Under the pieces are notes generated by a model. That model was not told the DNA's origin, did not search any database, and was given only the letters and a program-made list of their open reading frames with translations. A DNA stretch of 64,000 nt from Cyclina sinensis (Eukaryota > Mollusca > Bivalvia > Venerida > Veneridae). Each line of letters begins with the position of its first letter. Positions within the stretch are counted from its first letter, which is position 1. This document shows positions 35,972-47,451 of the stretch, in pieces. Location of the stretch: assembly GCA_012932295.1 (NCBI GenBank), contig JAAONU010000009.1, forward strand, positions 11,821,535 to 11,885,534, in the 5' to 3' direction. A program made the translations under genes and the position numbers.

Positions 35972-36499
35972 CAAGAAATCGGTAGAACCGATGGATGCTC
36001 CCCGAATAAATGCCAATTCCAAAAGGGCTATTGTTTAATATGTATTTTTTTTAAAGTATGAAAAATAACAAAGGGCAATAACTCCTAAATTATGCAAAAT
36101 AGAGTTACGGTTCTTGCATGCTGCACTACTCCTCATAGAGATCTATCTACCAATCAAGTTTCATGTTAATATCTCTTATACTTTGTGAGATATGCCCCGG
36201 ACAAAAAATAAGTATGAGAAATTTCAAAAGGCAATAAATCAAAAATTAATGAAGCAAGAGTTATGGTTCTTGTGCACTGCACTGCTCATCAATGAGATCT
36301 ATCTACTTATTAAGTTTCAAGTTGATAACTTTTATACTTTGTGAGATATGCCCCAGACAAAAAATAAGTATGAGAAATTTCAAAGGGCTTGATATCTCTC
36401 ATAGTTTTTGTGTTATGCTCTGGACAAAATTATGACGGACGGACGGACGGGACGGACAGACAAAGCGGCAACTATATGCTCACCCTTTGGGGAGCATAA
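35972..36499 (+). mobile_element. Nested Helitron-like element, 528 bp, complete (family 3)
   Basis: It starts CAAGAAATCGGTAGAACCGA (hairpin TCGGTAGAACCGA). ATGCTCCCC (35995-36003) is an exact inverted complement of GGGGAGCAT (36489-36497). It ends GGGGAGCATAA. Units of about 150 bp carry AGTTATGGTTCTTG, GCACTGCACT and TTTTATACTTTGTGAGATAT. A GACGGACGGACGGACGGGAC tract precedes the 3' end. Copy B has an uninterrupted site: TTTGAA|TAAG there against TTTAAA|element|TAAG here. Confidence 0.85.
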
Positions 36500-36756
36500 T
36501 AAGTTTGCAATAAATTTGAAGACTCTAGGTGTAATGGTACTCAAATTTTTCAGCAGAAATAGTTTCATTCTACAGGTCCCAGTGAACTTGACCTTTGACC
36601 TACAGACCCCAAAACCAATAGCGTTCTTCTAATATAATTACCCTATGAAGTTTGAAGGTTCTGGGTAAAATGGTACTCCAGTTACTGAGCAGAAATAGTT
36701 TTCACTCTACAGGTCCCTGTGACCTTGACTTTTGACCTACTGACCCCAATAATGAT

Positions 36757-39179
36757 TATTATTTTTACACCACATTTATATAGCACTTGTTTCATGCATA
36801 TTTACACATTCAAAAGTGCTTTACAAATAATGCAAGATATAAGTATGAGGGAATAAAAAATCAAGATAATTTAGCAAACTAAATACTAATAATTATGCAA
36901 GAAACATTAAAATGTGGAATGGACAGTTATTAAAACATTATGAATAAAAGATAAATATTAGGAATAAAAAAGCATTACAAACTACCTTAACAGCTTAAAA
37001 CAGAAATAAAATGGTCAGAGGTAATACAATTACAAACATAAAAACATAATATTAAAATAACATGAATTTTATAAGATCACTAAGTAGTATAGACACTAAA
37101 TGTACAATTTAAAAACTGCCATGTTTATCAGTCACAGTTAGTAGTAGCTTGTTACTTAAGCACCATAGTGTTTTCTGAAGTAGAACGTTTTTAAAGACTT
37201 TCTGAACAACTGAAGTGTTGCACAGTCTCTCACGCTTGCGAGTAAACAGTTCCACAATCGAGGTGCTGCAGAGGCAAAACAATGGTCCCCATAAGTTGCA
37301 GTCCTTGTTTTAGGGACGATTAGGAGAGTGGCATTCTGTTGGGATCTGAGCAGGCGTGCTGGGGTGTAAATCTCCAGCATGTCTCTGATGTAGCTGGGAG
37401 ATTGTCCATGTAATGCTTTATACACAAGTGTCAGCATCTTGAACTCGATCCTACATGACACTGGTAACCAATGCAGTTCCTTTAATGTGGGTGTGATGTG
37501 TTCGAACCTCGGCGACCTGGTTATTACTCTCGCAGCCGTGTTCTGGACCAACTGGAGTTTGTTAATGACAGACTTGGAGCAGCCAAACAACAGTGAGTTG
37601 CAATAGTCAAGTCGCGAGGTAACTAAAGAGTTCACGAGGGATTTGGCTGACGTGTCACTAATATATTGTCTTACCTTCCCAATTTGTCTGATCTGAAAAT
37701 GACAAGATCTACACACTGAGTTTACATGGTGTTCCATGTCTAGATGTGAGTCAAGAATAGCACCAAGATTTCTGACAGATGTTGTGGGTTTGATCACTGA
37801 GTCACCAACTGTAATCCGGATGTCGTCAATGGCATTGTTGTTTCATTTTGGCATAAACAGTATCACTTCAGTTTTTTCAGTATTAAGTTTGAGCAGATTT
37901 GTATTCATCCACTGGACGTTATCTTTCAGACACGCTTCGATGTTCTGCAAAGTCAACTGCCTGGAGTTTAAGTCTTTTGGTTTGAAGGTCATGTAGAGTT
38001 GTGAGTCATCAGCATAAAAGTGATGGTTGAGTCTATGCTTCTTGCATATCGCACCGACAGGTTTGGTGTACAGAATGTAGTTTTTGGGTCCGAGGACGCA
38101 CCCCTGAGGGACACTACAGGTCATTAAAACTGGTTTTGAATGCTCTCTATTGATAGAGACAGTTTGGTAACGTTTGCTCAAATATGAGTTCATCCATTTC
38201 AATGGTGTTCCTGTAATGATTTTTGAGTCTGGACAGAAGTTTCTGATGGTCTATAGTGTCAAATGTGGCTGACAAGTCGAGCATCACTAACACTGTGTGC
38301 TTGTTGTTATCTAAGGCTTGCAGAATGTCATTTTGAACTCAAACGAGTGCAGTTGAATGAAACTTCTTGTATGCTGATTGCTGAGGCTCGTGAAGACCGT
38401 GTGTACTCAAGTGAGTCTCGATCCGTTTGTCGACCACCTTTTCAAGTGCTTTTGATACAAATGGAAGGTTTGACACTGGTCTGTAATTCTTGTAAACATT
38501 CTTATCCAGTCCTGGTTTCTTTATAAGCGGTCTCACTATTGCGCTTTTAAAATCAAGTGGTACATAGGCTTTTTCAAGTGAAACATTGAAGATTCAGGTC
38601 AGAATTGGGGATAGTTCATCAACGCAGTTTTTCAACAGCCAAGTCTGTATCGGGTCAAGTTCACACGACTTGTTCGGTGACTTCTGGATTATCCTTTTCA
38701 CTTCACTTTCAGATGTAGGAACAAACACTGACAGTTGTTCTCCTTCGTAGGGTGTTTCAAATTCGTCGTTACATGATGCTTCAGACATGTCACTTGTGCC
38801 TATGTCAATCCGAATTCGCTCGATCTTGTCTACAAAGAAGTCACTGAAGCATTGGGTCAGATCCTTAGGAGACTCACTTGTTGGTAAAAATACTTCCTTT
38901 GTTTCACCCATAAGAGTTTTTGTTATCTTGAAAAGTTGTTTTTGATCACCCTGACTGGATTCTATCTCCTTTGCATAGTATTGAACCTTTGCTTGTTTTA
39001 ACATTTTATTGACTATAGCGCTCTGTTTTCTGAAAAGTTTATGGTCGATTGTTGTTCTACTTTTGCGCCATTTACGCTCGAGCTTGCGTTGGATGTCGTC
39101 TTTTCACTTCACTTTCAGATGTAGGAACAAACACTGACACTTGTTCTCCTTCGTAGGGTGTTTCAAATTCCAAATTTCA
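36757..39179 (-). pseudogene. Decayed CR1/L2-like LINE, 5'-truncated
   Basis: Read on the minus strand, reverse-transcriptase blocks appear in order. These are the linker and RT start (39004-38594), then [20 protein letters not shown] (38536-38339), then LDLSATFDTIDH (about 38330-38250), then VPQGCVLGP and the catalytic YADD (38202-37843). The C-terminal region LKELHWLPVSCRIEFKML follows (37797-37156). It is broken by at least two in-frame TGA codons (near 38590 and 37843) and a frameshift between 38339 and 38202. The 3' part includes a GCACTTTTGAATGTG-type segment and ends in an AATAATAATC-like tail. AATGAT flanks it at 36751-36756 and 39180-39185. The endonuclease domain is absent. Plus-strand frames here are antisense shadows. 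Confidence 0.9.
38694..38764 (+). repeat. 71-bp segment duplicated at the LINE 5' end
   Basis: This segment recurs at 39100-39170 in the same orientation with one mismatch (G at 38734, C at 39140). The distal copy is the very 5' edge of the LINE. Confidence 0.9.
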
Positions 39180-39775
39180 AATGATGGCCTTCTTTTACTG
39201 TGTAAAGACAATCATCCTATGAAGTTTGAAGGCTCTGGGTAAAATGGTACTCCAGTTACTGAGCAGAATCAGTTTTCACTCTAGAGGTCCCTGTGAACTT
39301 AACCTTTGACCTATGGACCCTAAAAATAATAGACTTCTTCTAATACAATTATCCTTTAAAGTTTGAAGGCTCTGGGTGTAATGGTAACAGTTACTCTGCA
39401 GAAATACTTTTCACTATACAGGTCCCTGTGACCTTTGACATACTAGCCCCAAAAACAATATGGTTCTTCTATTTAGTAAAAGCAATCATCCTATGAAGTT
39501 TGAAGGCTCTGGGTGAAATGGTACTCCTGTTATTGAGTGGAAATGGTTTTCAATCTAGAGGTCCCTCTGACCTTGACATTTGACCTACTGACCCAAAAAA
39601 CAACAGGGTCTTTTTCTACTAAATAAGGGCAATAACCCTGTGAAGTTTGAAGGCTTTGGGTCAAATGGTACTCAAGTTATTGAAAAGAAACAAAGTGTGA
39701 CAGACAGACAAACAGACACCCATGGACAGGGCAAAAACAATATGTCTCCATCAAAAGGGCAGGATTCGGGGGGCA

Positions 39776-39791
39776 GGGGGGGGGGGGGGGG
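39776..39791 (+). repeat. Poly-G run of 16
   Basis: A homopolymer sits between the two body types of copy A. Copy B has only short interrupted G runs at the same place (near 45780). Confidence 0.8.
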
Positions 39792-40931
39792 ACCTAACAA
39801 TAAACAATTGAAGGTCTAGTCTTTGGTGTTTCAGAGCAGCAGATTTTTAAGTTTTCCCTATAAAAGTCCTTGTGTAAAATCAAATGACATCCCCCTGCCA
39901 CCAGGTGGGGCCAGTTTTGACCCGAGGGTCATGATTTGAACAAACTTGGTAAAGGTCCACTAGACAATGCTGCACACCAAATATCTAAACTCTATGCCAT
40001 GTGGTTTCTGACAAGAAGATTTTCAAAGTTTTTCCTATATAACTCTATGTAAAACATGTGACCCCTGGGGCGGGGCCTTTTTTGACACAGGGGTTATGAT
40101 TTGAACAAACTTGGTAAAGGTCCACTAGAAAATGTTGTACACCAAATATCTTAACTCTAGGCCATGTGGTATCTAAAAAGAAGATTTTTTAAAGTTTTCT
40201 CTATATAACTCTTTATAAAACATGTGACCATTGCAGTGGGGCCATTTTTGAACCAGGGGCAATGATTTGAACAAACTTAGTAGAGGTCCACTAGACAATG
40301 CTACACACAAAATATCTAAACTCTAGGCCTTGAGGTTTCTGACAAGAAGAGTTTTTAAAGTTTTCCCTATATAACTCTTTATAAAACATGTGACCACTGC
40401 GGTGGGGCCATTTTTGACCAAGAGGCCATGATTTGAACAAACTTGGTAGAGGTCCACTAGACAATGCTGCACACCAAATATCTAAACTCTAGGCCTTGTG
40501 GTTTCTGACAAGAAGATTTTTAAGTTTTCCCTTTATAAATCTATGTAAAATCAACTGACCCCTGGGGTGGGGTCAGTTTTGACCCCAGGGTCATAATTTG
40601 AAAAAACTTGGTAGAGGTCCACTAGATGCTTCATAACAAATATCTAAGCTACAGGCCTTGAGATTTCGGAGAAGAAGATTCTTAAAGATCCAACTTTTAA
40701 AATTTAATTTTAGCTTCAGTGAACCAGAAATGCAATGGATCAGAACCATTTGAACAATCTTGGTAGAGCTTCATCTAAGGAACATCCCAGGCAAGTTTCA
40801 TTAATTCCGGCCCATTGGTTTCAGAGAAGATGTCGTTTGAATGAAAAGTTGACGACAGACGGACGGATGGACGACGGACAAAGACTGATCAGAAAAGCTC
40901 ACCCTGAGCACTTTGTGCTCAGGTGAGCTAA

Positions 40932-41624
40932 AAATGTAAAAGGAACAAACTAAGACTTAGTTATATTTACATAAAAAATTCTTTGAAAGATATGTTTAAG
41001 TATGAGGTTATCTACTAACCTCAATAATTTCTCAGTTCCTCATGAAGCTCTGAAGAACTATAAACACTTGGCAAAGTCTACTGATAATAACTAGTTTAAT
41101 GAAGCCATTTTATTTGATTCCCTATCATGTGCCCTAATTTTCTATCAAATCTCAAAAAACACCAGAGGGACTAATGCCATGAATCAAATGTGTCTGATAA
41201 TATTCAATTAAGACTGATATATTTTCATCTAAACTTTTTCTTACTGTAATGTACAGAAATGTTTTTTGTATCAGTGATATATACATTTTTGTACTAGCAT
41301 AAAGCATATCAAAAACATGAAAACATGAAAGTTATACTGCAGTATCCCCCTTCCTTCAGCAGTTTCATTATTAAACTGTTCACTGTCCTAATGAAGGGGT
41401 TCACACATATAACTCTCAAGTGTGATTTAAACCCAAATCAAAATATATGTATGCAGTATAAGATGAACAAAATCAATAACTTAAGAGTATGAGACAAACC
41501 ATTACAGGTCTTCATGTTGCTGTACTATTACTCTATAATGTAACAGGATCACAAAGTTCAGTAAAACATGTAAACACCATCTAAACATATATGAGGCAGC
41601 TGAAACTTGAAGCAAATATGTTAC
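40932..41624. other. INVS intron, unique sequence
   Basis: AT-rich unique sequence between copy A and the next exon. No repeats or open frames of interest. Confidence 0.6.
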
Positions 41625-41790
41625 CTGACCCGCCATTTTTGTCCACCTGTTGAATATCTACATTGTGTTTGATAAACACTGAGATAACTTGGTCTGCACC
41701 TTTGCCAGCGGCCCACATAAATGCTGTGCGACCCTCTACATCTGCCTCATCTGTCACACTGGCACGAGCCAGGAACATCTCACATGTCTC
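41625..41790 (-). CDS. INVS: INVS exon: ankyrin repeats
   Basis: Acceptor TATTTTACAG; starts in phase 0; 55 codons plus one base. The peptide begins ETCEMFLARASVTDEADVEG and continues RTAFMWAAGKGADQVISVFI, then KHNVDIQQVDKNGGS. Human inversin reads RTSFMWAAGKGSDDVL here; FMWAAGKG is a distinctive non-canonical ankyrin helix of this protein. The donor is GTAACA after TCAG: joining G|CA gives GGS-ALHAAA, matching human GGTALHAAA. A possible donor four bases earlier (GTCAGG) would break the frame. Large introns lie on both sides. Confidence 0.96.
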
Positions 41791-41880
41791 CTGTAAAATA
41801 CACACAGATTTATTATATAGTAACATTGTCAAATCATGAACTTCTAATATCATTTTGCTAATACATGAAGAAAATCTGTA

Positions 41881-43260
41881 ACTAGAGCTATCACTAAATG
41901 TGATTAATACCCCCGCAAGACTGCTTTGGAACTGAGGAAGTTATTAGTAACAGAATACTTTGTAAAAGAATTGAAATAGAGTTATGGTTGTGGACAATTA
42001 AAGATAGTTGTGTTTCTTGTAGATTGCATTTCCTGTCATTGTGCTTGACAATTGTACGAAGTTGCACTGTATTTCAACAATTAGTTTTCAAGTTATGCTC
42101 CGGACAAGGAAAACCAATAAAGGGCAATAACTCTGCAAATAGTGAAGATTGAGTTATGGCTCTTGTACACTGCACTTTCTGACATTAAGCTTGACAATTG
42201 TATGAAGTTGCATTGAATTCCAGCCAGCAGTTTTCAAGTCATGCTCCGGACAAAGAAAACCTACAAAGGGCAATAACTGTGCAAATAGTGAAGACAGAGT
42301 TATGATTCTTAAACACTGTGACCTTGACTTTTGACCTATCGACCCCAAAATCAATACCAGTCATTCACATAATGTGTGCAACCAATATATGAATTTTGAA
42401 ATCTTTAAGACAAATGGTTGTCAAGTTAAAGAGTGTAAATGATTCTAAACATTTAGGTCACTGTGACCTTGACCTTTGACATACTGACCTCAAAATATAG
42501 GGGTCATCCATTCAATGTGTACAATCATGATACAAGAGCCATGTTACACATGGATAATCCCCCGCCGGGAAGAAGTTACCTCAAAAACTAAATGTAATAA
42601 TGCTATGCACAAAACTTTTTATGTAAAACTGATAAAAGGGAATAACTCTAAAAGTAGGCAAGGTAGAGTTATTGTTCTTGCACAATGAACTTCCTCCAAA
42701 TGTGCTCTGTCAGTGTATGAAGTTTGAAGAAAATCACTCAAGTACTTTTGGAGTTATGCTTCAGACAATGTTTTTCAAGTAAATCTGATAAAGAGAAATA
42801 ACTGTATAAGAAGGCAAGGTAGATTTATTGTTCTTACACATTGCACTTCCTCCTAATGTGCTCTTTCAGTGTATGAAGTCTGAAGAAAATCACTTTTGGA
42901 GTTATGCTCTGCACAACATTGGGACTGACGCATGCATGCACAGACTGAGACCATTTCTAATATCCTCTTCACCTTTGGCATGAGGATAAATAAAGTTTGA
43001 AGTCTCTATAGCAAATGACTGTCAAGTTTCATGGCGGAAATGGTCTTCAAAGTTAAGGTCACTGTGACCTTGATCTTTGAGCTACTGACCGCAAAATCAA
43101 TAGGGGTCATGCACTCACTCAATATGAGCAATCAAAAAATGAAGTTAAAATACTGTAGGCCAAACAGTTCTCAAGTTATCCTCTGGAAACCAAATTGCTA
43201 ACAGACAGATGGACAGACGCCCAGGACCATCACATAATATGCCCCTTCAGGCATATAAAT
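41881..43260 (+). mobile_element. Chimeric Helitron-like element hosting a nested element
   Basis: The 5' end (GAGCTATCACTAAATGTGAT, AATACCCCCGCAAGACTG) and the first three units are family 6, as at 13671. At about 42310 the units change to the GTGACCTTGACTTTTGACCT / TCAATGTGTGCAACC type seen at 46243-47172. The 3' end is ATATGCCCC-TTCA-GGCATAT near 43235-43258, not the GGGGTATAA end of family 6. A 458-bp element is nested at 42533. Confidence 0.65.
42533..42990 (+). mobile_element. Nested Helitron-like element, 458 bp, complete (family 2)
   Basis: It starts CAAGAGCCATGTTACACATG (hairpin CCATGTTACACATGG) followed by ATAATCCCCCGCCGGG. It ends TAATATCCTCTTCACC-TTTGGCATGAGGATAAA. Two units of about 150 bp have GGCAAGGTAGA, CACTTCCTCC and GGAGTTATGCTTC. 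The host text reads CAATCATGATA before it and TAAAGTTTGAAGTCTCTATA after it. The unoccupied sequence CAATCATGATATAAAGTTTG is present near 46570 and again near 46873. Confidence 0.85.
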
Positions 43261-44137
43261 CAGTGAACTGTGCTGCCAATATGCACAGCTCCTCTTGGTA
43301 GTAAAGCTTCCTATAAAGTTTTAATGAATTCCAGTCAGTGGTTGCTGAGAAATAATCTGACAAACTTGATAGCTAAAAAGGCTTGAAAGGGGCATAACTT
43401 CGTGAACAAGAAATTCGGCACAACCAATAGATGCTCCCCATAGCAGTACTGTTTCAAAATGGTTGTATTCTTTTTAGAATTTTTTCTAAGTATCAACTGG
43501 AGTAAAATTACTGCTATAAAATGTAACTTAAGCTATCACTGAATTTGATCAATACCCGCACAATACCACTTTGTCAGAGGCAAAAGGGGAAAATATAAAA
43601 AAACAGAGAACTAAATACACAAGGTAGAGTTACAAGTCTTGTGTACCAAACTTCCTCACAAAATTTTCTACCAAACTTTTCTATCAAACTGACTTAGCTT
43701 GACACATTATCATGTAGGCATCACTTGCGCCAAATCATTTCAAAATCACTTGATAAAGTTACAGTTGGACACAAAATATGGACAACCTCTAACACTGAGT
43801 TATTTGAGTTATGCAGCATTTGAAGTTTTATGCAATACATGGTCTCAATGTGTTTTACATTTGTGTCAACTTATTTCAAAATCCCTTCATGCATGAACAA
43901 TAAGTGGACTGACCAACCCACATAGTGATTCTTGTATACCCATCCAAACTTTGTTTGTGAGGGTATAAAAGAAGGGAGACATTTACTGAACATGGCCAGA
44001 TAGCATTCTGATTCTTATACACGGCACTTTCTACACCTCATTTATCTACTGTTTTGACTATCAAGCATGTATGTTGAACAGTTTTTAAGTAATTCTCAGA
44101 ATAATCCTTATTAAAATAATAAAGAAAGAAGTAAAAA
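43261..44137 (+). mobile_element. Decayed element fragments
   Basis: A family 3-like 5' end, CAAGAAATTCGGCACAACCA with ATGCTCCCC, lies near 43410. A family 6-like 5' end, AGCTATCACTGAATTTGATC, lies near 43533. A 3' hairpin TATACCCATCCAAAC...GTTTGTGAGGGTATAA ends near 43968. Units are diverged. The frame 43699-43896 is repeat text. No exon was seen. Confidence 0.5.
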
Positions 44138-46205
44138 CAAGAGGGCCTTGATGGCCCTAAATCGCTCACCTGAGTCTCATTGCTCATGTTACAAGTATCG
44201 TTATTGGTTGTTATGGGTGTTAGTTGTTTGCAAGTTTGAATAAGTTTGCAATAAGTTTGAAGACTCTGGGTGTAATGGAACTCAAATTTTTGAGCAGAAA
44301 TAGTTTTACTCCCAGTGAACTTGACCTTTAACCTACAGACCCCAAAACCAATAGCGTTCTTCTAATATAATTACCCTATGAAGTTTGAAGGTTCTGGGTG
44401 TAATAGTACTCAAGTTACTGAGCAGAAATAGTTTTCACTCTACAGGTCCCTGTGACCTTGACTTTTAACCTACTGACCCCAAAAATGATAGGGTTCTTTT
44501 ACTGAGTAAAGACAATCATCCTATGAAGTTTGAAAGCTCTGGGTAAAATGGTACTCCAGTTACTGAGCAGAATCAGTTTTCACTCTAGAGGTCCCTGTGA
44601 ACTTAACCTTTGACCTATGGACCCTAAAAACAATAGAGTTCTTCTAATACAATTATCCTATAAAGTTTGAAGGCTCTGGGTGTAACCTTACTACAGTTAC
44701 TCTGCATTAATACTTTTCAATCTAAAAAGAGCATGTGACCCTGACCTTTGACATACTAGCCCCAAAAAACAATATGGTTCTTCTATTTAGTAAAAGCAAT
44801 CATCCTATGAAGTTTGAAGGCTCTGGGTGAAATGGTACTCCTGTTATTGAGCGGAAACGGTTTTCATTCTAGAGGCCTCTCTGACCTTTGACCTACTGAT
44901 CCAAAAAACAAAAGGGTTTATTTCTACTCAATAAGGGCAATAACCAGGGCTCCTGAAAACAGAAAATTTGTCGGTTTTGACCGAATTTTATCTCTATGGA
45001 CCGATTTCGATGTCCAAAAGTCCTTAAAAAATCGGTCCAGATAATTTCCAAAAAAAAAATCAGTCTAACTTTTCATAAAACAGTCAAAATCTCACACCAA
45101 AACCTCAATTGATCGCTAATTTCGGTACTTCACACCTATCATAAAACCATATAACTGTCAATGTTGCCCGCGGCAATTATCGCCAATTAACTTGTAAACA
45201 AGTAAAAGTGTGCTTGATTTACAGCCGGCCAATTGATTAAAGTTGACCGGCTCAAACTGTGAAATATAATTTCATCGAAATCAAACTCCCCGCAGTGGTT
45301 ACTTCCCCTGATCAGTACAGAAAACAGTTCAAGTAGAAAAGAGTGACGTAACCGGTGCGAGGAGTTTGCATCGAAATAGGCGATAACTGTCGTCTGCTTA
45401 ATTTCATTAAGGGCTTAATAGTAATTGTAGTGGCTAGCTGCAGCACAAAGCAAACTTTAAAATATCAGTGACTAGTTTGACGTTGTAAAATTAGCTCTAA
45501 TTCTACTCTCGCTTTGAAAAACACATATTTTTGCGACGTCAACACTATCATAACTCAAATTGTTCTTTGCCCTTAAATCGTTTCTATTTTTTTTGTTGGT
45601 TCTTGGTCTCAGGGGATTGAGATTTCAAAATTTTAGGAGCCCTGCCAATAACCCTGTGAAGTTTGAAGGCTTTGGGTCAACTGGTACTCAAGTTATTGAA
45701 AGGAAACGAAGTGTGACAGACAGACAGACAAACAGACACCCATGGACAGGGCAAAAACAATATATCTCCATTAGAAGTGTGGGGTTGGGGGCAAACATAA
45801 CAATAAACAACAATTGAAGGTCTAGGCCTTGGTGTTTCAGAGCAGCTGATTTTTTAGGTTTTCTCTTTATTAGTCTTTGTGTAAAATCAAATGACCCTCC
45901 CCCGCAAGGTTGGGCCAGTTTTGACCCCAGGGTCATTATTTGAACAAACTTGGTAAAGGTCCACTTGACAATGCTGCAAACCAAATATCTAACTAGTTTC
46001 TGACAAGAAGATTTTTAAAGTTTATTCCTATATAACTCTATATAAAACATGTGACCCAGGGGCGGGGCATTTTTTGACCCAGGGGCATGATTTGCTAAAT
46101 TGCTCACCTTTTTTTTAGGTTCTACCGATATAAATCTATATGAAATCAAGTGACCCCCAGGGTAGAGCCAATTTTCACCAAAGGGGCATAACTGTGAACT
46201 CAAAA
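44138..46205 (+). mobile_element. Composite Helitron-like element (copy B) carrying a hAT-like insertion
   Basis: It is a paralogue of copy A (35869-40931): CAAGAGGGCCTTGATGGCCC, CTCACCTGAGTCTCATTGCT, then the same order of units. It lacks both insertions found in copy A but carries its own at 44945-45644. Its 3' half is shorter and decays near 46080-46205, with no intact hairpin. Confidence 0.7.
44945..45644. mobile_element. hAT-like non-autonomous transposon, 700 bp
   Basis: The termini are CAGGGCTCCTGAAAAC and, inverted at the right end, CAGGGCTCCTAAAATT (14 of 16 matching). The flanks are GCAATAAC (44937-44944) and CCAATAAC (45645-45652), an 8-bp duplication with one mismatch. Copy A has the single unoccupied site GCAATAAC at 39629-39636. 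The CAGGG start and 8-bp duplication are typical of hAT elements. The interior contains CGGTTTTGACCG and has no transposase frame. Confidence 0.88.
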
Positions 46206-46242
46206 ATGACTTTTAGTATTATAATTTGCTTACACATAAAAA

Positions 46243-47172
46243 CAAGAGCACTGCTGGGCAAAGCTTAATGCACAAAGGGTGTTTTTTCTAAGCATAATGC
46301 ATTTGTGATATAAGGGCGGAAACCTTAGGCTTTAAAATTAAATGATTTGCTTTAAATTTTTAATTTTTTGACATTTGACCTACTGACCCCAAAAACAATA
46401 GGGTCATTTGCTCAATGTGTGCAACCATTTTATGAATTTTGAAGTCTATGAAAAATGATTGTTGAGTTATAGAGTGTAAATGATTTTAAACATTTGTAAA
46501 TGATTTTAAACATTTATGTCATTGGACCCTGACCTTTGACATACTGATCCCAAAATGTATAGGGGTCATCAACTCAATGTGTGCAATCATGATATAAAGT
46601 TTGAAGTTTCTATAATAAATGATTGTTAAGTTACATGTTGGAAATGGTTTTCAATTTTAAGGTCACTGTGACCTTGACCTTTGAAATACTGAACCCAAAA
46701 TCTATAGGGGTCATTCACTCAATGTGTGCAACCATTTCATGAATTTTGAAGTCTCTAAAACAAATGGTTGTCAACTTATAGAGTGTAAATGAATCTAAAC
46801 ATTTAGGTCACTGTGACCTTGACCCCAAACACTGACCCCAAAATGTATTGGGGTCATCCATTTAATGTGTGCAATCATGATATAAAGTTTGAAGTCTCTA
46901 TAATAAATGATTGTCAAGTTACATGGAGGAAATGATTTTCAATGTTAAGGTCTAAGCAACCTTGACTTTTGAGCTACTGACTCCAAAATCAATAGGGGTC
47001 ATTCACTCAATGTGGGCAACAATCACATGAAGGTAAAAGACTGTAGGCCAAAGAGTGTTCAAGTTATCCTCCAGAAACCAAATTGCTAATGGATAGACAG
47101 ACAGACGGACGGACAGATGGATGGATGGATGCCCTGGACAATAACATTATATGCCTCCTTCGGGCATATAAA
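46243..47172 (+). mobile_element. Helitron-like element, near-complete
   Basis: The 5' end is CAAGAGCACTGCTGGGCAAA. Five units of about 150 bp follow (GTCACTGTGACCTTGACC, GGGGTCATTCACTCAATGTG, TTTTGAAGTCTCTAAAACAA). Then a GACAGACGGACGGACAGATG plus GGATGGATGGAT tract, and a 3' hairpin ATATGCC-TCCTTC-GGGCATATAA. Units match the right part of 41881-43260. Confidence 0.7.
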
Positions 47173-47451
47173 AAGGAAAAAGATAAAAGAAATGTGTCAC
47201 AGACACGAATGCCCACGAAAAAAGGCAATGGTCACCGTCATGGTAGCTTATAAATTGATGTCTGTCACTTTGATCATTTGTGAAAAAAAAAATTGCTGTC
47301 TGTGAAAACTAGAACTGCCATTGTCCTGGCACCAATGCACCAGCATGCCACTTTTTCAGTAGGGTATTGATATATAGGAACATGTTACATGTCCCCGACT
47401 AGAATAAAGTATGAAAAATTTAAAAGGGCAAAAATTCTAAAATTATGCAAA
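47173..47451 (+). mobile_element. 5' part of an interrupted element
   Basis: It contains a short hairpin GTGTCACAGACAC near 47200 and, from about 47390, AAGTATGAAAAATTTAAAAG and AAAATTATGCAAA. This text stops at 47451 and resumes as AAAGAGTTATGGTTCTTGGG at 48934, so the element at 47452-48933 sits inside it. Confidence 0.55.

Larger units (their letters stand above)
35869..40931 (+). mobile_element. Composite Helitron-like element (copy A) carrying a nested element and a LINE
   Basis: The outer element begins CAAGAGGGCATTGATGGTCC with CGCTCACCTGAGTCTC. It ends AAAAGCTCACCCTGAGCAC TTT GTGCTCAGGTGAGCTAA, the family 1 hairpin. Its body has units of about 140 bp (CCCTGTGACCTTGACTTTTG, CTATGAAGTTTGAAGGCTCT), then units of about 165 bp (CTATATAACTCTATGTAAAA). 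It is interrupted at 35972-36499 and at 36757-39179. Without these insertions it would be about 2.1 kb. Copy B at 44138 lacks both insertions. Confidence 0.75.

Noticed and set aside
37736..38526. Plus-strand open frames (37736-37996, 38263-38526)
   Set aside because: They are antisense to clear reverse-transcriptase blocks on the minus strand.
41620..41625. Alternative donor GTCAGG for the 41625-41790 exon
   Set aside because: It would leave a phase that does not join to CA|TTA of the next exon; GTAACA gives GGS-ALHAAA.
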